Below, in pieces: positions 26,319 to 39,387 of a DNA stretch of 64,000 bases. This DNA is from Edwardsiella ictaluri ATCC 33202 (GTDB taxonomy: Bacteria; Pseudomonadota; Gammaproteobacteria; Enterobacterales; Enterobacteriaceae): assembly GCF_000264785.1 (NCBI RefSeq), contig NZ_AFJI01000062.1:17872-81871 (forward strand), in the 5' to 3' direction. Below the pieces are notes generated by a model. The model had not been told where the DNA came from. It ran no database searches and saw only the letters and a program-made list of their open reading frames with translations. Made by a program: the position numbers and the translations under genes. Position 1 is the first letter of the stretch. Every line of letters starts with the position of its first letter.

Positions 26319-29300
26319 TTAGTCAAATTCCAGTTCAACCTGTTCACTACCCACCAGCGTGCGCAGATCGAGCAGCAGACGATCCGTTGGCGTCACACGC
26401 CAGGCTGCACCGAAGCGAACCCGGGCCCGCGCATCTGCACGCTGATAATACAGGTGTACTGGGATCGTCCCCGAACGATGTGGTTCCAGCGCTTCACGGA
26501 GACGGTTTAAAAGCTGATCATCAATTTGCCTGTCAGTCAGCGAGATGGCAAGTCCGCGTGCATATTTTTCACGGGCTTCGCTGATATCCATTAACTCGCG
26601 GGCGATCATTTTAAGGCCGCCGCTGAAGTCATCAAAGCTGACCTGTCCACTGGCGATCAGGATACGGTCTTTTTCCAGCAAATGCTGGTATTTTTCCAGC
26701 GCGTCGGTGAACAACATCACCTCCAGACGACCGGAACGATCATCCAGAGTGCACATTCCGATACGGTTACCACGCTTGGTGGTCATCACCCGGGCCCCCA
26801 GAACCAGTCCCACGGCGGTGGTCATCTTGCCACGATCCGTCGGATGCATATCCTTCAGACGACCGCCGCCGGCATAGCGTTCGATCTCTTTCAGATACTG
26901 GGTGATCGGATGTCCGGTCAGGTACAACCCCAGGGTCTCACGCTCACCGTCCAACACCATCTGGGCAGGCCAGGGTGGCACGCTGCCATACGATTGCTCT
27001 ACCTGCTCCGGCTCTTCCGCCAGCACGCCAAACATGTCCACCTGCCCGATGGCCTCGGCGCGGGCGTGCTGTTCGGCGGCCTTCAGCGCATCGCTCAGCG
27101 AGCTCATCAGTGCCGCGCGGTGCGGCCCGAGGCGATCGAAGGCGCCGGACATGATCAGCTTCTCCATCATCCGACGGTTCAGCTTCTTGGTGTCAGTTCG
27201 GGCGCACAGGTCAAACAGATCCTTAAAATAGCCCTGTTCGCCGCTGTTGCGCGCCTCTATGATCGCCTCGATAGGACCCTCCCCCACACCTTTGATGGCG
27301 CCAATACCGTAAACGATCTCGCCCTCATCGTTGACGTGGAAGTGGTACTGCCCGCTGTTGATGTCCGGCGGCAGGATCTTCAGCCCCATGCGCCAACACT
27401 CATCCACCAGCCCGACCACCTTCTCGGTGTTATCCATATCGGCGGTCATCACCGCCGCCATAAACTCGGCCGGATAGTGGGTTTTCAGCCATAGCGTCTG
27501 GTAAGAGACCAGCGCATAGGCGGCGGAGTGCGACTTATTAAAGCCATACCCGGCGAACTTCTCCACCAGGTCGAAGATGTGCATCGCCAGTTCGCCGTTG
27601 ACGCCGTTGTTTCTGGCACCCTCTTCAAACACCGAGCGTTGCTTGGCCATCTCCTCCGGCTTTTTCTTCCCCATTGCACGGCGCAGCAGGTCAGCGCCGC
27701 CCAGCGAGTAGCCGGCCAGCACCTGGGCTATCTGCATCACCTGTTCCTGATACAGGATCACGCCATAGGTCGGCTCCAGCACCGGCTTCAAGCTTTCATG
27801 CTGCCACTCGCGATCCGGGTAGGAGAGCTCCTCACGCCCATGCTTACGGTCGATGAAGTTATCCACCATCCCCGACTGCAGCGGGCCGGGGCGGAACAGC
27901 GCCACCAGCGCGATCATATCCTCGAAGCAGTCCGGCTTCAGACGCTTGATCAGATCCTTCATCCCGCGCGATTCCAGCTGGAATACCGCCGTGGTCTCCG
28001 CCCGCTGCAGGATATCGAAACTCTTCTGATCGTCGAGCGGAATGGCGGCGATATCCACCGGCTCCAGCCCCTGACACGCACGGCGGGCGTTGATCATCTC
28101 CAGCGCCCAGTTGATGATGGTCAGGGTACGCAGGCCCAGGAAGTCGAACTTCACCAAGCCGGCATACTCCACGTCGCTCTTGTCAAACTGGGTCACCGGG
28201 TGGTTCCCCTCCGCATCGCAGTATAGCGGCGCGAAGTCGGTGATCTTGGTCGGGGAGATAACCACCCCACCGGCGTGCTTACCGGCGTTGCGGGTGACAC
28301 CCTCCAGCTTGCGCGCCATATCGATCAGCGCCCGCACTTCTTCATCTGCCTCGTAGATCTCCGGCAGCTGCGGCTCCGCCTCAAAGGCCTTGGCCAGGGT
28401 CATACCCGGATCCGGCGGCACCAGCTTGGAGATGCGATCGACGAAGCCGTAGGGATGACCCAGCACACGTCCCACGTCGCGGATCACCGCCTTGGCCGCC
28501 ATGGTACCAAAAGTAATGATCTGCGATACCGCCTCGCGGCCATACATATCGGCGACGTGATCGATCACCCGATCGCGCTTCTCCATGCAGAAGTCGACGT
28601 CAAAGTCGGGCATGGATACGCGCTCCGGGTTGAGAAAACGTTCGAACAGCAGATCGAAGGCTAGCGGATCGAGGTCGGTAATCTTCAGCGAATAGGCCAC
28701 CAGCGAGCCAGCGCCGGAGCCGCGCCCCGGTCCCACCGGAACCCCATTATCCTTTGACCACTGGATAAACTCCATCACGATCAGGAAGTAGCCGGGGAAC
28801 CCCATCTGGTTGATCACCTTCAGCTCGATTTCCAGACGCTCATCGTACGGCGGGCGCAGTCGGGCGCGGTCCGCCTCATCAGGGAACAGGAACGTGAGAC
28901 GCTCCTCCAGCCCCTCATGCGCCTTCTTCACCAGGAACGCTTCCGTCGTCATCTCCCCGGTCGGGAATTGCGGCAGAAAGTACTCGCCGAGGCGAATCGT
29001 CACGTTACAACGCTTAGCAATCTCTACGCTATTTTGCAGCGCCTCCGGCAGATCGGCGAACAGCTCGCACATCTCCTCTTCGCTGCGCATATATTGCTGA
29101 GCGCTATAGTTACGCGGACGCTTGGGATCGTCTAAGGTATAACCGTCGTGGATCGCGACGCGGATCTCATGGGCGTCAAAGTCCGAGGTCTCCAAGAAGC
29201 GGACGTCGTTGGTCGCCACCAGCGGTAAATCTCGCTGCTGCGCCAGCTCCACCGCCAGGTGCAGATAGCTCTCCTCATCAGGACGCCCTGTACGCACCAG

Positions 29301-29807
29301 CTCCAAAAAGTAGCTGTCGGGAAAGTGGCGCTGATAAAAATCAACGCACTCACCGGCCAGCGTCTGATTACCGCGCAGCAGTAGCTTGCCGACATCACCC
29401 TGACGGGCGCCGGAGAGCAAAATCAGCCCGGCGCGGTACGCGATCAGCCAATCGCGATCGATCGTCGGCCCCTCTGCGCCATAGCCGCGCTGGTAGGCGT
29501 GTGAGATAAGCTGGGTCAGATTCTGGTAACCCTGGTTATCGCAGGCCAGAAGAGTCAGCGCCGACAGCTCATCGCCCATCGTCTCGCTGCGGACCAGGAC
29601 ATCGGCCCCGACCAGCGGCTTGATCCCGGCACCGTGCGCACTGCCATAAAACTTGACCAGCCCGCACAGGTTGGTGTGGTCAGTGATCGCGAAGGCGGGC
29701 ATCCCCAGCGCGGCGACCTTCTTGACCAGCGGCGCGGTTTTGGCCAACCCGTCAATCATCGAGTAGTCACTGTGCACATGCAGATGTATAAAACGTGGTT
29801 CCGCCAT
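26319..29807 (-). CDS. dnaE: DNA polymerase III alpha subunit
   Basis: 1162 residues from ATG at 29807 ([20 protein letters not shown]). The replicative polymerase begins with a PHP domain (HVHSDYSM). The polymerase C family core carries the catalytic aspartates in [14 protein letters not shown] helix-hairpin-helix tail and an OB fold ([24 protein letters not shown]) follow, then a tau-binding C-terminus. An upstream in-frame start adds 15 residues without support. Between rnhB and accA as in E. coli. Confidence 0.97.
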   Translation of the reverse strand: MAEPRFIHLHVHSDYSMIDGLAKTAPLVKKVAALGMPAFAITDHTNLCGLVKFYGSAHGAGIKPLVGADVLVRSETMGDELSALTLLACDNQGYQNLTQLISHAYQRGYGAEGPTIDRDWLIAYRAGLILLSGARQGDVGKLLLRGNQTLAGECVDFYQRHFPDSYFLELVRTGRPDEESYLHLAVELAQQRDLPLVATNDVRFLETSDFDAHEIRVAIHDGYTLDDPKRPRNYSAQQYMRSEEEMCELFADLPEALQNSVEIAKRCNVTIRLGEYFLPQFPTGEMTTEAFLVKKAHEGLEERLTFLFPDEADRARLRPPYDERLEIELKVINQMGFPGYFLIVMEFIQWSKDNGVPVGPGRGSGAGSLVAYSLKITDLDPLAFDLLFERFLNPERVSMPDFDVDFCMEKRDRVIDHVADMYGREAVSQIITFGTMAAKAVIRDVGRVLGHPYGFVDRISKLVPPDPGMTLAKAFEAEPQLPEIYEADEEVRALIDMARKLEGVTRNAGKHAGGVVISPTKITDFAPLYCDAEGNHPVTQFDKSDVEYAGLVKFDFLGLRTLTIINWALEMINARRACQGLEPVDIAAIPLDDQKSFDILQRAETTAVFQLESRGMKDLIKRLKPDCFEDMIALVALFRPGPLQSGMVDNFIDRKHGREELSYPDREWQHESLKPVLEPTYGVILYQEQVMQIAQVLAGYSLGGADLLRRAMGKKKPEEMAKQRSVFEEGARNNGVNGELAMHIFDLVEKFAGYGFNKSHSAAYALVSYQTLWLKTHYPAEFMAAVMTADMDNTEKVVGLVDECWRMGLKILPPDINSGQYHFHVNDEGEIVYGIGAIKGVGEGPIEAIIEARNSGEQGYFKDLFDLCARTDTKKLNRRMMEKLIMSGAFDRLGPHRAALMSSLSDALKAAEQHARAEAIGQVDMFGVLAEEPEQVEQSYGSVPPWPAQMVLDGERETLGLYLTGHPITQYLKEIERYAGGGRLKDMHPTDRGKMTTAVGLVLGARVMTTKRGNRIGMCTLDDRSGRLEVMLFTDALEKYQHLLEKDRILIASGQVSFDDFSGGLKMIARELMDISEAREKYARGLAISLTDRQIDDQLLNRLREALEPHRSGTIPVHLYYQRADARARVRFGAAWRVTPTDRLLLDLRTLVGSEQVELEFD

Positions 29808-29863
29808 CGAACGATTACCTTTTAATACCAGAAAACGATGCCATCCAGGCAAGGAATGACAGA

Positions 29864-30457
29864 CTACAGGCCCAGTACCCGCTTCACCGGCCCAAAGCTG
29901 CGCCGGTGATGCTCGGTGGCCCCCAGCGCCGCCAGGCGCTCCAGGTGCAGTGCGGTAGGATAGCCCTTGTGCCGGGCAAAGCCATATTCGGGATACTGGC
30001 GATCCAGCGCGGCCATTTCGCGATCGCGCGTCACCTTGGCCAGGATTGACGCTGCACTGATCTCTGCCACCCGGCTATCGCCTTTGACCACCGCCTGCGC
30101 CGCCATCGGCAGCGCCGGACAGCGGTTGCCGTCGATCAGGACAAAGTCCGGCTGCCGCGCCAGCCCGGCCACTGCGCGCTGCATCGCCACCATCGTAGCC
30201 TGCAGAATATTGAGGCGATCGATCTCTTCTGCCTCTGCCCGGCCCAGGCTCCAGCACAGCGCTTTCTCGACGATCTCGTCATACAGCGCGTTGCGTCGCT
30301 TTTCACTCAGCTTTTTGGAGTCAGCCAGCCCGGCAATCGGACGCGCGGGATCCAGGATCACCGCCGCCGTCACCACTGCCCCCACCAACGGCCCGCGCCC
30401 GACCTCATCGACACCGGCGATGCGTCCGGCACAGGGATAGACAAAAATATCACTCAT
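29864..30457 (-). CDS. rnhB: Ribonuclease HII
   Basis: 197 residues. It removes ribonucleotides from DNA and RNA-DNA hybrids. The catalytic acidic residues lie in [19 protein letters not shown] and the [18 protein letters not shown] segment. Its start overlaps the end of lpxB by 8 bp, as is usual in this cluster. Confidence 0.96.
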   Translation of the reverse strand: MSDIFVYPCAGRIAGVDEVGRGPLVGAVVTAAVILDPARPIAGLADSKKLSEKRRNALYDEIVEKALCWSLGRAEAEEIDRLNILQATMVAMQRAVAGLARQPDFVLIDGNRCPALPMAAQAVVKGDSRVAEISAASILAKVTRDREMAALDRQYPEYGFARHKGYPTALHLERLAALGATEHHRRSFGPVKRVLGL

Positions 30458-31634
30458 TGGAGGACTCCCGGGGCTCTGCGGCCAACATCAGCACCGCCTC
30501 TGCGGCTTGCGCATCGGCGCCACAGCGGATCTGGCTGTGCAGCTGTAAAAAGGTCTGCTTCAGCGCCTGAGTCTGTGCGCCATCGGCCAGCATCGGCGCC
30601 AACGCCTGCGCCAAGCGCGGCGGTTGGCAATCGTGCTGTAACAATTCCGGCACCAACTCGCGACCGGCTAACAGATTAGGCAACGAGACGAACTCCGTCT
30701 TCACCAAGCGCTGCGCCAACCAGAAAGTGAAGGGTTTCATGCGATATGCCACCACCATCGGGCATTTGGCCAACATACACTCCAGTGCCGCCGTTCCCGA
30801 CGCCAGCAGTGCCGCATCGCTGGCGTACATGGCGTTACGCGCCTGACCGTCCAGCAGATGTGCCGCCAAGTCCGGCGCCACCTCCGCCTTGATCCGTTCA
30901 AACTGCGCGCGACGCCGGGCATTAACCAGCGGCACCACGATCTGCAGATCGGGGTAAGTCTGACGTAACAGCAGCGCGGTGCGCAGGAAATCGGCGCTCA
31001 GCATCTCAACTTCGGCGCTGCGGCTGCCGGGCAGCAGCGCCAGACAGCGCGCATCGGTAGCGATCCCCAGCGCGCGGCGCGCCGCGGCACGATCCGGCGC
31101 CAGCGGCATCGCATCGGCCATGGTATGGCCGATGAAGCGGCACGGCACATTGAAACGATCGTAGAAGGCTTTTTCAAACGGCAGGAAGGCCAGTACCAGA
31201 TCGGTGGCACGACCGATTTTAAACACCCGCTTCTGACGCCAGGCCCAGACGGAGGGGCTGACATAGTGGATGGTGCGAATACCGCGCTGGTGCAGGTGAC
31301 CTTCCAGGGTCAGGTTGAAGTCCGGCGCATCGATACCGACAAACACGTCCGGCCGCAGCACCGTAAAGCGCCGGGTCAGCTCGCGGCGAATGCGCAGCAG
31401 GCGCGGCAGACGCTCCAGCACCTCGACGATGCCCATCACCGCCAGCTCCTCCATCTCGAACCAGGACTCACAGCCCTCAGCCTGCATCAGCGGACCCGCC
31501 ACGCCGACGAAGCGGGCGTTGGGGTGACGCGCCTTCAGCGCCCGGATCAGCCCCGCACCGAGAATATCGCCGGAGGTCTCCCCGGCGACCAGACCAATAG
31601 TAAGCTGGCGCTCACCCAACGCTGACGCCACCAT
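30450..31634 (-). CDS. lpxB: Lipid-A-disaccharide synthase
   Basis: 394 residues (E. coli 382). A GT19 glycosyltransferase, peripheral to the inner membrane, that joins UDP-diacylglucosamine to lipid [52 protein letters not shown] and [22 protein letters not shown] are diagnostic. Both ends are coupled: 3 bp from lpxA and overlapping rnhB. Confidence 0.96.
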   Translation of the reverse strand: MVASALGERQLTIGLVAGETSGDILGAGLIRALKARHPNARFVGVAGPLMQAEGCESWFEMEELAVMGIVEVLERLPRLLRIRRELTRRFTVLRPDVFVGIDAPDFNLTLEGHLHQRGIRTIHYVSPSVWAWRQKRVFKIGRATDLVLAFLPFEKAFYDRFNVPCRFIGHTMADAMPLAPDRAAARRALGIATDARCLALLPGSRSAEVEMLSADFLRTALLLRQTYPDLQIVVPLVNARRRAQFERIKAEVAPDLAAHLLDGQARNAMYASDAALLASGTAALECMLAKCPMVVAYRMKPFTFWLAQRLVKTEFVSLPNLLAGRELVPELLQHDCQPPRLAQALAPMLADGAQTQALKQTFLQLHSQIRCGADAQAAEAVLMLAAEPRESSNE

Positions 31635-31637
31635 GGA

Positions 31638-32426
31638 TTAACGGATGATACCGCGGGTGGAGCGGACAAAGAAATCGACGAATAGCTGCACCGCCGGCTG
31701 TCGCTGAGCCAGGGCCTCGATCTCCGGCTTTGCCTCTTCCAGGGTTTTACCGCTGCGGTAGAGGATCTTGTAGGCGTTACGAATCGCCTGTAGGGCATCC
31801 TTCTCAAAGCCGCGGCGCTTCAGCCCTTCCAGATTCAGCCCATACGGCGTGGCATGGTTACCCTGGGCAATCACGTAGGGCGGTACGTCCTGCGCAACGC
31901 CGGAGCAACCGCCCACCATCACATGCGCGCCGATCACACAAAACTGGTGTACGGCCGTCATCCCGCCGATGATGGCGAAATCATCTACGCTGACGTGGCC
32001 GCCCAGCGTGGCGTTATTGGCCAGAATACAGCGATTGCCAATGACGCAGTCATGGGCAACGTGGGTATTGACCATCAACAGGTTATCGCTGCCGATACGG
32101 GTCAGCCCGCCGCCCTGCGCCGTACCGCGATGAACAGTAACGCTCTCGCGAATGCGGTTGCGATCGCCGATCTCAACCCGGGTCGGCTCGCCGGCATACT
32201 TCAGATCCTGATTCACCTCACCGAGGGAGGCGAACTGATAGATCTGGTTATCGCAGCCAATTTTGGTGATCCCGTTGACCACCACATGGGACTTCAGCAC
32301 GCTGCCCGTACCGATTTCAACCTGCGAACCGATGTAGCAGAACGGGCCAATGTGAACACCGGCGCCAATCACCGCACCGTCTTCGACAATGGCGCTGGGA
32401 TGGATAAAGGCGGTTTGATCAATCAC
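31638..32426 (-). CDS. lpxA: UDP-N-acetylglucosamine acyltransferase
   Basis: 262 residues, same length as E. coli LpxA. The first lipid A step, adding 3-hydroxymyristate to UDP-GlcNAc. A left-handed beta-helix of hexapeptide repeats runs over the N-terminal two thirds, with the catalytic His region [12 protein letters not shown]. The gene lies 3 bp from fabZ and 3 bp from lpxB. Confidence 0.97.
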   Translation of the reverse strand: MIDQTAFIHPSAIVEDGAVIGAGVHIGPFCYIGSQVEIGTGSVLKSHVVVNGITKIGCDNQIYQFASLGEVNQDLKYAGEPTRVEIGDRNRIRESVTVHRGTAQGGGLTRIGSDNLLMVNTHVAHDCVIGNRCILANNATLGGHVSVDDFAIIGGMTAVHQFCVIGAHVMVGGCSGVAQDVPPYVIAQGNHATPYGLNLEGLKRRGFEKDALQAIRNAYKILYRSGKTLEEAKPEIEALAQRQPAVQLFVDFFVRSTRGIIR

Positions 32427-32429
32427 GTA

Positions 32430-32885
32430 TCAGGCCTCTCGGTTACGGGCGCACATCATGGACGCCTCGCACACGATCTTGCCGTCAACCTTGGCAACAC
32501 CGTTAAAGCGAGCTACGCCGCGGCGCTCTTTCAGAAACTCAACTTCCAGGATCATCTGGTCACCCGGATGAACCGGACGCTTAAAGCGGGCATCATCGAT
32601 ACCGGCAAAGTAGTACAGTTCGCCCGGCTCCAGTTTACCTGCGCTCTTAAAGGCCAGAATGCCGGTGGCCTGCGCCATGGCTTCAAGGATCAGTACCCCG
32701 GGGAAAATTGGTTTACCCGGAAAGTGTCCCTGGAAAAACGGCTCGTTGAAGGAGACGTTCTTCACTGCGCGCAGGAATTTTCCCTCTTGGTAATCCAGCA
32801 CACGATCCACCAGCAGGAACGGAAAACGGTGCGGCAAAAGCTCTAAAATCTCTGAAATATTGAGAGTATGAGTGTCAGTAGTCAA
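32430..32885 (-). CDS. fabZ: 3-hydroxyacyl-ACP dehydratase FabZ
   Basis: 151 residues, as in E. coli, from a TTG start preceded by GGAAGAG. Dehydrates hydroxyacyl-ACP during fatty acid elongation. The hot-dog fold has the catalytic His in [20 protein letters not shown]. The longer upstream reading has no family counterpart. Shares substrate (3-hydroxymyristoyl-ACP) with LpxA and LpxD, its neighbours. Confidence 0.96.
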   Translation of the reverse strand: MTTDTHTLNISEILELLPHRFPFLLVDRVLDYQEGKFLRAVKNVSFNEPFFQGHFPGKPIFPGVLILEAMAQATGILAFKSAGKLEPGELYYFAGIDDARFKRPVHPGDQMILEVEFLKERRGVARFNGVAKVDGKIVCEASMMCARNREA

Positions 32886-32991
32886 AATACTCTTCCTGTA
32901 AAAACGGATGTCAAACAACACGGCCTGCCTCACTCCTTCAGGGGACATGACGCAGGCCGCAAATCGAATTGGGCCACAGGCCCGGCGGGCA

Positions 32992-34014
32992 TTAATCGCT
33001 GTGGACTTTCTTTTCTACAGCCTTTAAACGCTTATTGATCTCGTCAATATTCATCACCAGCGCAGCCGTTTTACGCCACACCTTGTTTGGCTGAAGCGGA
33101 ATGCCAGAAGAGTAGATACCGGGTTCGGTGATAGGTCGCATCACCATGCCCATCCCCGTCACCACCGCCCGATCGCAAATCTCCATGTGACCATTAATCA
33201 CACTGGCACCACCGATCTGGCAATAGCGTCCAATCTTGAGGCTACCGGCCATGATAACACCGCCGGCAACCGCTGTATTGTCACCAATAATGACGTTGTG
33301 CGCAATCTGACATTGGTTGTCGATAATCACGCCGCTGCCGATAACCGTATCATCCAGGGCGCCGCGGTCGATCGTGGTACAGGCGCCAATCTCGACGCGA
33401 TCGCCGATGCGCACGCTGCCCAACTGCGGAATCTTCACCCAGTTACCACGCTCGTTGGCATAGCCAAAGCCATCACTGCCGATCACCGTACCCGACTGCA
33501 CCAAGCAGTGTGCGCCGATCTCGACCTGATGATAGACGCTGACGTTGGCCCACAGGCGGGTGCCGGCACCAATCTTGGCAAACTTACCGATGAAACAGCC
33601 CGCGCCGATGATCGCCCCTTCGCCCAGCTCCACGCCCTCTTCGATCACCGCATTGGCGCCGATGGAGACGTTGTTGCCCAGCGTCGCCGTCGGATCTATC
33701 GACGCGCTCGGCGCGATGCCGATCGCCGGCGCCGGCGTCGTGTCCATGATCTGCGCCATCATGGCGTAGGTCAGGTAGGGATTTTTCACGACCAGTGCCG
33801 CCTGAGGACAGAATTCCAGATCCGCTTGCGTCAACACGACGGCACCAGCCTGAGAGGTGGCCAATTGCTCACGATAGCGGCTGTTGGACAGAAAAGTAAT
33901 CTGGTTCGCTTGTGCTGAATGCATCGATGCCACACCGGTGATGACGAGATCGCCATCACCGTGCAGATCGGCATTCAACTGCTGAGCAAGGTCAGCCAGT
34001 CGAATTGAAGCCAT
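32992..34014 (-). CDS. lpxD: UDP-3-O-(3-hydroxymyristoyl)glucosamine N-acyltransferase
   Basis: 340 residues (E. coli 341). Third lipid A step. The N-terminal uridine-binding domain (1-100) is followed by hexapeptide repeats and the catalytic His region [16 protein letters not shown], and a C-terminal helix ([15 protein letters not shown]). It follows skp by 3 bp. Confidence 0.97.
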   Translation of the reverse strand: MASIRLADLAQQLNADLHGDGDLVITGVASMHSAQANQITFLSNSRYREQLATSQAGAVVLTQADLEFCPQAALVVKNPYLTYAMMAQIMDTTPAPAIGIAPSASIDPTATLGNNVSIGANAVIEEGVELGEGAIIGAGCFIGKFAKIGAGTRLWANVSVYHQVEIGAHCLVQSGTVIGSDGFGYANERGNWVKIPQLGSVRIGDRVEIGACTTIDRGALDDTVIGSGVIIDNQCQIAHNVIIGDNTAVAGGVIMAGSLKIGRYCQIGGASVINGHMEICDRAVVTGMGMVMRPITEPGIYSSGIPLQPNKVWRKTAALVMNIDEINKRLKAVEKKVHSD

Positions 34015-34017
34015 ACC

Positions 34018-34515
34018 TTATTTAACCTGTTTCAATACTTGAGCAGTAATGTCATCAGAAGACTGAGAATAGGCTACCGCGTTGGCATCGATAACCATAT
34101 CGTAGCCCTTGTCTTTCGCCACGCTGCGCACAGCATCCTGGATACGACTCAGCAGCTTATTACGCTCTTCCATCTGGCGACGACGGTTATCCTGTTCAAA
34201 AGCTTGCGCCTTACGGGCAAAAGTTTCACGCTGTGCGGCGATCTCTTTTTCCATCTTGGTGCGCTCACTGGCCTTCATGGTGGAGCCATCGCGCTGCAGA
34301 CGTTGCATTTTACCCTGCAGATCGCGCTCCATGCCCTGAAGCTCAGTGGCGCGGCTCTTGAACTCGCTCTCCAACTGCTTCGCCACCGCATCACGCTGCG
34401 GAAGCTGTTGGAAAACGCTGGCAACGTTCACTACAGCAATTTTTTCAGCAGCCTGCACATTGGCGGAAACAGCCATCGCTACGCCCAGACCCGCCGCATA
34501 TAACCACTTTTTCAC
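34018..34515 (-). CDS. skp: Periplasmic chaperone Skp
   Basis: 165 residues from a GTG start ([22 protein letters not shown] signal peptide read in parts). The trimeric 'jellyfish' chaperone holds unfolded outer-membrane proteins for BamA. The central half is highly charged and heptad-like ([26 protein letters not shown]), forming the tentacle helices. The gene sits between bamA and lpxD. Confidence 0.95.
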   Translation of the reverse strand: MKKWLYAAGLGVAMAVSANVQAAEKIAVVNVASVFQQLPQRDAVAKQLESEFKSRATELQGMERDLQGKMQRLQRDGSTMKASERTKMEKEIAAQRETFARKAQAFEQDNRRRQMEERNKLLSRIQDAVRSVAKDKGYDMVIDANAVAYSQSSDDITAQVLKQVK

Positions 34516-34724
34516 TTTGAACTCCTTACCATCACCTAGGTGTGTCAATGACACGTCACTGCACAGGCGCCGACCCATCGTGTCTCACCACGTCCAGAGA
34601 AAAGAACGCGCTGAGCGGAGCATATGCAAAAGGGGGCGGGGAAATCCCGCGCCTTTATATCCGGAGACCTGCGCCGACGACGTCGTCACACCACAGAACC
34701 TCCTTCAGATAATAGCGTTTCCGG

Positions 34725-37112
34725 TTACCAGGTTTTACCGATATTAAACTGGAACTGCTCCGACTTATCACCCTCATACTTCTTGACCGGCTGGGCATAG
34801 GAGAACACCAGCGGCCCCAGCGGCGACATCCACTGCAGCGCGATACCGGCTGACAGGCGCACGTTGGTCGCCTTGCTGTAGTCCGGCAGCGTCGGGTAGG
34901 TGGTCTGATCCCAGTTGGTATCCCATACGGTACCGGCATCCATAAACACGGAAGTACGCAGGGAGTTGGCATACTGCTCGCTGACGAACGGCGTCGGGGT
35001 GATCAGCTCCAGACTGGCGACGGCCATGGCGTTACCGCCCACCGCGTCGTTGCCGCCGGTCTTGTTCTGATCCACGCTGCCATCGCTGTTCAGGTACACC
35101 GCCTTCGGGCCGATGTTATTGGACTGGAAGCCACGTACGCTGCCAGAACCACCGGCGTAGAAGTTCTCATAGAACGGCATCTCTTTGCCGCCGAAGCCAT
35201 TACCGTATCCCAGACGGGTACGTCCCAGCACCACCCAGGTACGATCCTGGTTAATCGGGAAATAGCTCTGGCTGTCAAAGGTCAGCTTGTAGTATTCATT
35301 ATCGGAGCCCGGCAGCGTGATCTTGCCGTTCAGCGAAGCCTTGCTACCGGCCGTCGGGAAGAAGCCGCGATCCAAGTTGTTGTAGGCCCAGCCAGCGGTC
35401 CAGGTATAGTCATCGGCCTTGTAGCTGGCGCGTTCACTGTCGCTCGGATTCTGACCCACAGAGCGCAGATAGCGCCACATCGCCACCTGCGGCTGCATAT
35501 CGGACAGGTCGTTGTGCACATAGCCCAGGCCGGTACGCAGCGAGTTGTTCTCATTGATCGGGAAGCCCAGGGTGCCGTCAAAGCCATAGCTGCTGTTGGT
35601 ATAGTCAGACAGATCGGCGTTATTGGCCTTAAAGTCGTTATAGAACAGGCGGCCGCCCAGACTGACGCCGTTCACCGTAAAATACGGGTCGGTTAAGGAG
35701 AGTTCTGCATAGGTCTGGTAGTCGTTCTTGGTACCGTTGATGGCGACGACATTTCCGGTGCCCAGCCAGTTGTCCTGCTGTACCCCGACCTGAAAGCTGA
35801 TGCCGCTTTCGGTGCCATAGCCGATACCGAAGTTAAAGCTGCCGGTATTGCGCTCTTTCACCTTATAAACAACATCAACCTGATCCGGCGTACCCGGTAC
35901 GCGCTGGGTCTCAACATCGACATTTTCAAAGTAGCCGGTGCGGTTCAGACGTTCTTTACCCTGCTCAACCTGATCGCTGCCCAGCCAAGAGCCCTCCATC
36001 TGACGCATCTCACGGCGCAGTACGGCATCTTTACTGGTATCGTTGCCGACAAAGCGGATCTGGCGCACATAGTAGCGGTTACCGGCATCAATGTTCATAT
36101 GCAGGATGACGGTCTTATCTTTGTCATTGATCTCCGGCTGCGTCTGTACACGCGGATAGGCATAGCCATAACGCCCCAGCAGCTGCTTGATCTCATCCTC
36201 CATCTTGGTGACCTTGGCGCCGTTGTACAGCTCGCCCGGCTCAACCTTGGTCAGGCGGGTGATTTCGGCGCTGTAGCCGGCCATATTGCCAGTAACGTCA
36301 ACCCCTTCCAGCTTATACTGATCGCCTTCGGTGATGTTGATGGTGATGTAGATCCCTTTCTTGTCCGGCGTCAGGCTCACCTGCGTCGAATTAATGGTGA
36401 AACGGGCGTAACCGCGATCCAGATAGTAGCTGCGCAGAGCCTCAAGGTCACCGGCCAGCTTCTGCTTCTGGTATTTGCGATCAGCCATCAGGTTCCACCA
36501 CGGTACATCGTCGCGCAGCTGAAAGTGGCCCAGCAGCTCGGCACTGCTGAACGCATGGTTACCAACGATGTTAATCTGCTGGATCTGCGCCGATTTACCC
36601 TCGGTAAACACCAGTTTCAGATCGACGCGATTACGCGGCAGCGGCGTCACCACCGCCTTCACGGTAGCGTTATATTTACCGACGCTGTAATAGAAATCCT
36701 CCAGCCCTTTTTCAATACTGGAAAGCGTGGTGCGATCGAGCGCCTCGCCGACGCGAACCCCGGAGGCCTCCAGGTTTTGCTTCAGCATCTCATCCTTCAC
36801 GGACTTATTGCCAGAGAAGGTAATGCTGGCGATGGTCGGACGTTCCTTAACCTGCACAATCAGATTGTTACCATCACGAAGTACCCGCACATCCTCAAAG
36901 TTACCAGTGGCGTACAGCGCGCGGATGGTATTACTCAGATCCTCATCAGAGACGGTATCGCCTACGCGTACCGGCATGTTAAGTAACGCCGCACCGACGG
37001 CGACCCGCTGCAGTCCTTCGAAATGAATATTTTTCACTACGAAACCATCTGCACCGTATACGGTTGCGCTGCCAAACAGCAGCGACGCTAAGAGCAACTT
37101 TTTCATCGCCAT
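34725..37112 (-). CDS. bamA: Outer-membrane protein assembly factor BamA
   Basis: 795 residues (E. coli 810). Signal peptide [20 protein letters not shown], five POTRA domains to about residue 420, then a 16-strand barrel with the conserved VRGFQSN (lid-lock) motif and the C-terminal beta signal ending NIGKTW. The extracellular loop after [16 protein letters not shown] is shorter than in E. coli, accounting for much of the length difference. Flanked by rseP and skp. Confidence 0.97.
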   Translation of the reverse strand: MAMKKLLLASLLFGSATVYGADGFVVKNIHFEGLQRVAVGAALLNMPVRVGDTVSDEDLSNTIRALYATGNFEDVRVLRDGNNLIVQVKERPTIASITFSGNKSVKDEMLKQNLEASGVRVGEALDRTTLSSIEKGLEDFYYSVGKYNATVKAVVTPLPRNRVDLKLVFTEGKSAQIQQINIVGNHAFSSAELLGHFQLRDDVPWWNLMADRKYQKQKLAGDLEALRSYYLDRGYARFTINSTQVSLTPDKKGIYITINITEGDQYKLEGVDVTGNMAGYSAEITRLTKVEPGELYNGAKVTKMEDEIKQLLGRYGYAYPRVQTQPEINDKDKTVILHMNIDAGNRYYVRQIRFVGNDTSKDAVLRREMRQMEGSWLGSDQVEQGKERLNRTGYFENVDVETQRVPGTPDQVDVVYKVKERNTGSFNFGIGYGTESGISFQVGVQQDNWLGTGNVVAINGTKNDYQTYAELSLTDPYFTVNGVSLGGRLFYNDFKANNADLSDYTNSSYGFDGTLGFPINENNSLRTGLGYVHNDLSDMQPQVAMWRYLRSVGQNPSDSERASYKADDYTWTAGWAYNNLDRGFFPTAGSKASLNGKITLPGSDNEYYKLTFDSQSYFPINQDRTWVVLGRTRLGYGNGFGGKEMPFYENFYAGGSGSVRGFQSNNIGPKAVYLNSDGSVDQNKTGGNDAVGGNAMAVASLELITPTPFVSEQYANSLRTSVFMDAGTVWDTNWDQTTYPTLPDYSKATNVRLSAGIALQWMSPLGPLVFSYAQPVKKYEGDKSEQFQFNIGKTW

Positions 37113-37146
37113 CGTTGTTATGCGTTCTTCCTAACAATCCCGCCCA

Positions 37147-38502
37147 TTACAGCCGCGAGAAATCATTGAAAAGTGCAAGCCCCATAAACAGCATCAGCAA
37201 AATCACGCCAATGCGATAGCCGAAAGCCTGAACCCGTTCGGACACCGGACCACCCTTGAGCTTTTCCAGCGCAAGAAACAGCAGATGTCCCCCATCAAGA
37301 ACCGGTAAAGGAAACAGGTTGATGATCCCCAGATTGACGCTGATCAGCGCCAAAAACATCAGGTAATACACCAAGCCATACTCAGCCGACGCCCCCGCTC
37401 CCTGTGCTATGGAGATAGGGCCGCCCAGATTGTTCAACTTTACATCACCGGTAATCAGTTTACCCAGCATGGAGACCGTCAGCCTCATCAGCTGCCAGGT
37501 CTTGTCTGTCGCCTGATACAGTGCCATGAACGGCCCATACTGGCGAATGATTTGATACTCCTCCGGTAGCGGGATCACCTGCGGAACCACGCCGGCAAAG
37601 CCTTCGGTCAGCCCGCGCGCCGCGCGCCGACTCTCCGGCGTCAACGCCAGCGACACCGGCAGCCCCGCACGCTCGATATCCAGCGCCAACGCATGGCCGG
37701 GATTATCGTGGATTTGCAACGCAAAATCACGCCAGCCGCGTATCGGAATGCCATTGACTTTAACTATCCTATCCCCTACTTGTAAACCTGCTTTCTGTGC
37801 CGCCGACCCCTTTTGTATCTCCGCCAGCACCGGCTCAATGGTCGGTCCGCGCGGGATGATCCCCAGCGATACAACCGGGTCCTGACGCTCGGGATCAAAC
37901 TGCCAGCGCCGCAGGTCCAGCGTTTTTTCACTCACCAACTGGCTGCCAAACGGCCCTACGCCGAGCGTGGTACTGCCGTCGCCAATCTGCCCCACCAATG
38001 CCAGTCGAACGGACTCCCAGTCCGGAGTATCGACACCGTCAACGGACTTCAGTTCCATTCCCGGCGTAATATGGGCGGCGGCGGCGATAGAGTCCGGGGT
38101 CACGTTGGCGATCACTGGGCGCACGCTGGGCACACCGATGACGAATACCAGCCAGTAGGCGATGATAGCGAATAAGAAGTTGGCGATGGGACCGGCGCTG
38201 ACAATCGCGGCACGCTGCAGCACGCTCTTGTTATTGAACGCCTGGTGGCGCAACTCCGGCACCACGCTCCCGACCCGCTCATCCAACATTTTAACGTAGC
38301 CACCCAGCGGGATCGCCGCGACCACATATTCGGTCCCCCGGCGATCGACCCGACGCCACAGCGCCTTGCCAAAGCCGATGGAGAAACGCTCGACCCGCAC
38401 GCCGCAGCGGCGCGCAACCCAGAAGTGGCCAAATTCATGTACGGTGATCAGTACGCCAAGCGCCACCAAGAATGCCAGTACACTCCACAGGATTCCACCC
38501 AT
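37147..38502 (-). CDS. rseP: Site-2 protease RseP (sigma-E pathway)
   Basis: 451 residues (E. coli 450). Intramembrane zinc metalloprotease cutting RseA after DegS. Zinc site H22-E-F-G-H26 in the first span, LDGGH in the third, and two central PDZ domains. Ends [12 protein letters not shown] as in E. coli. It lies 34 bp upstream of bamA. Confidence 0.97.
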   Translation of the reverse strand: MGGILWSVLAFLVALGVLITVHEFGHFWVARRCGVRVERFSIGFGKALWRRVDRRGTEYVVAAIPLGGYVKMLDERVGSVVPELRHQAFNNKSVLQRAAIVSAGPIANFLFAIIAYWLVFVIGVPSVRPVIANVTPDSIAAAAHITPGMELKSVDGVDTPDWESVRLALVGQIGDGSTTLGVGPFGSQLVSEKTLDLRRWQFDPERQDPVVSLGIIPRGPTIEPVLAEIQKGSAAQKAGLQVGDRIVKVNGIPIRGWRDFALQIHDNPGHALALDIERAGLPVSLALTPESRRAARGLTEGFAGVVPQVIPLPEEYQIIRQYGPFMALYQATDKTWQLMRLTVSMLGKLITGDVKLNNLGGPISIAQGAGASAEYGLVYYLMFLALISVNLGIINLFPLPVLDGGHLLFLALEKLKGGPVSERVQAFGYRIGVILLMLFMGLALFNDFSRL

Positions 38503-38520
38503 CGATCCTCCCTTACCCGT

Positions 38521-39378
38521 TTAGGGCTGGCCAAATACCAACAGCATCAGGCAGGCAAACACTGGCACCGCCGCCGTCAGGCTATCGATGCGATCCAGTA
38601 CGCCGCCGTGGCCAGGGATCAGGTGACTGCTGTCTTTAATCCCCGCCTCGCGCTTGAACATACTCTCCGTCAGATCGCCCAGCACAGAGGCCAATGCAGC
38701 GATAACCGAGCAGACTAACAGCACGCGAACATCGACATCCAGCGGTGCATAACGCCCAAACAGCCACGAGAGCAGCGCAGAGGTCATCAACCCGCCGATA
38801 AGCCCCTCCCAGGTTTTCCCCGGCGATACCTTCGGCGCCAGCTTATTCTTACCGAACAGTTTGCCAAAGATATAGGCGCCGGAGTCGGCCCCCCATACCA
38901 GGAGCATGACATACAGCAGCCACCAGGCACCGCGATAATGGTTGGCATCATAGCCATACTGACGCAGCGCCACCATTCCCCAGAAGAAGGGCAGAATGGT
39001 AACGATGCCAAACAGTACCCTCAGCGCGCGCGAATGACGCCACCACCCGGCCGAACTGGGGTAAAAAAACACCAACACCAGCGCCACAATCCACCACCCG
39101 GCTGCGGTCCACAGCGAACCGGCGATCAGCGGCAAATGAACGCTACGGGTGAACTCAGGCATCCCCAGTAGCATGGCGGCCAGCACCAGGCCACAGATCA
39201 CAGCGCCCCAGATACGCTGATTGCGGCTGGCGAAGCCAGCCAGCTGCCCCCACTCCCAGGCGGCCAGCATACAGACGGCGAGCGTCACCAGTGAGAATCC
39301 CAACGGCGGCAGCAAGAACAGGACGGCAATCACCACCGGGACCAAAATTAATGCAGTAATAATGCGCGACTTCAGCAA
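38521..39378 (-). CDS. cdsA: Phosphatidate cytidylyltransferase
   Basis: 285 residues with about eight membrane spans. Makes CDP-diacylglycerol for all phospholipids. The C-terminal CDP-alcohol family signature reads SMFKREAGIKDSSHLIPGHGGVLDRIDS (read in parts). It lies between uppS (9 bp) and rseP (18 bp), an operon order conserved in enterobacteria. Confidence 0.96.
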   Translation of the reverse strand: MLKSRIITALILVPVVIAVLFLLPPLGFSLVTLAVCMLAAWEWGQLAGFASRNQRIWGAVICGLVLAAMLLGMPEFTRSVHLPLIAGSLWTAAGWWIVALVLVFFYPSSAGWWRHSRALRVLFGIVTILPFFWGMVALRQYGYDANHYRGAWWLLYVMLLVWGADSGAYIFGKLFGKNKLAPKVSPGKTWEGLIGGLMTSALLSWLFGRYAPLDVDVRVLLVCSVIAALASVLGDLTESMFKREAGIKDSSHLIPGHGGVLDRIDSLTAAVPVFACLMLLVFGQP

Positions 39379-39387
39379 AAGTTCCCC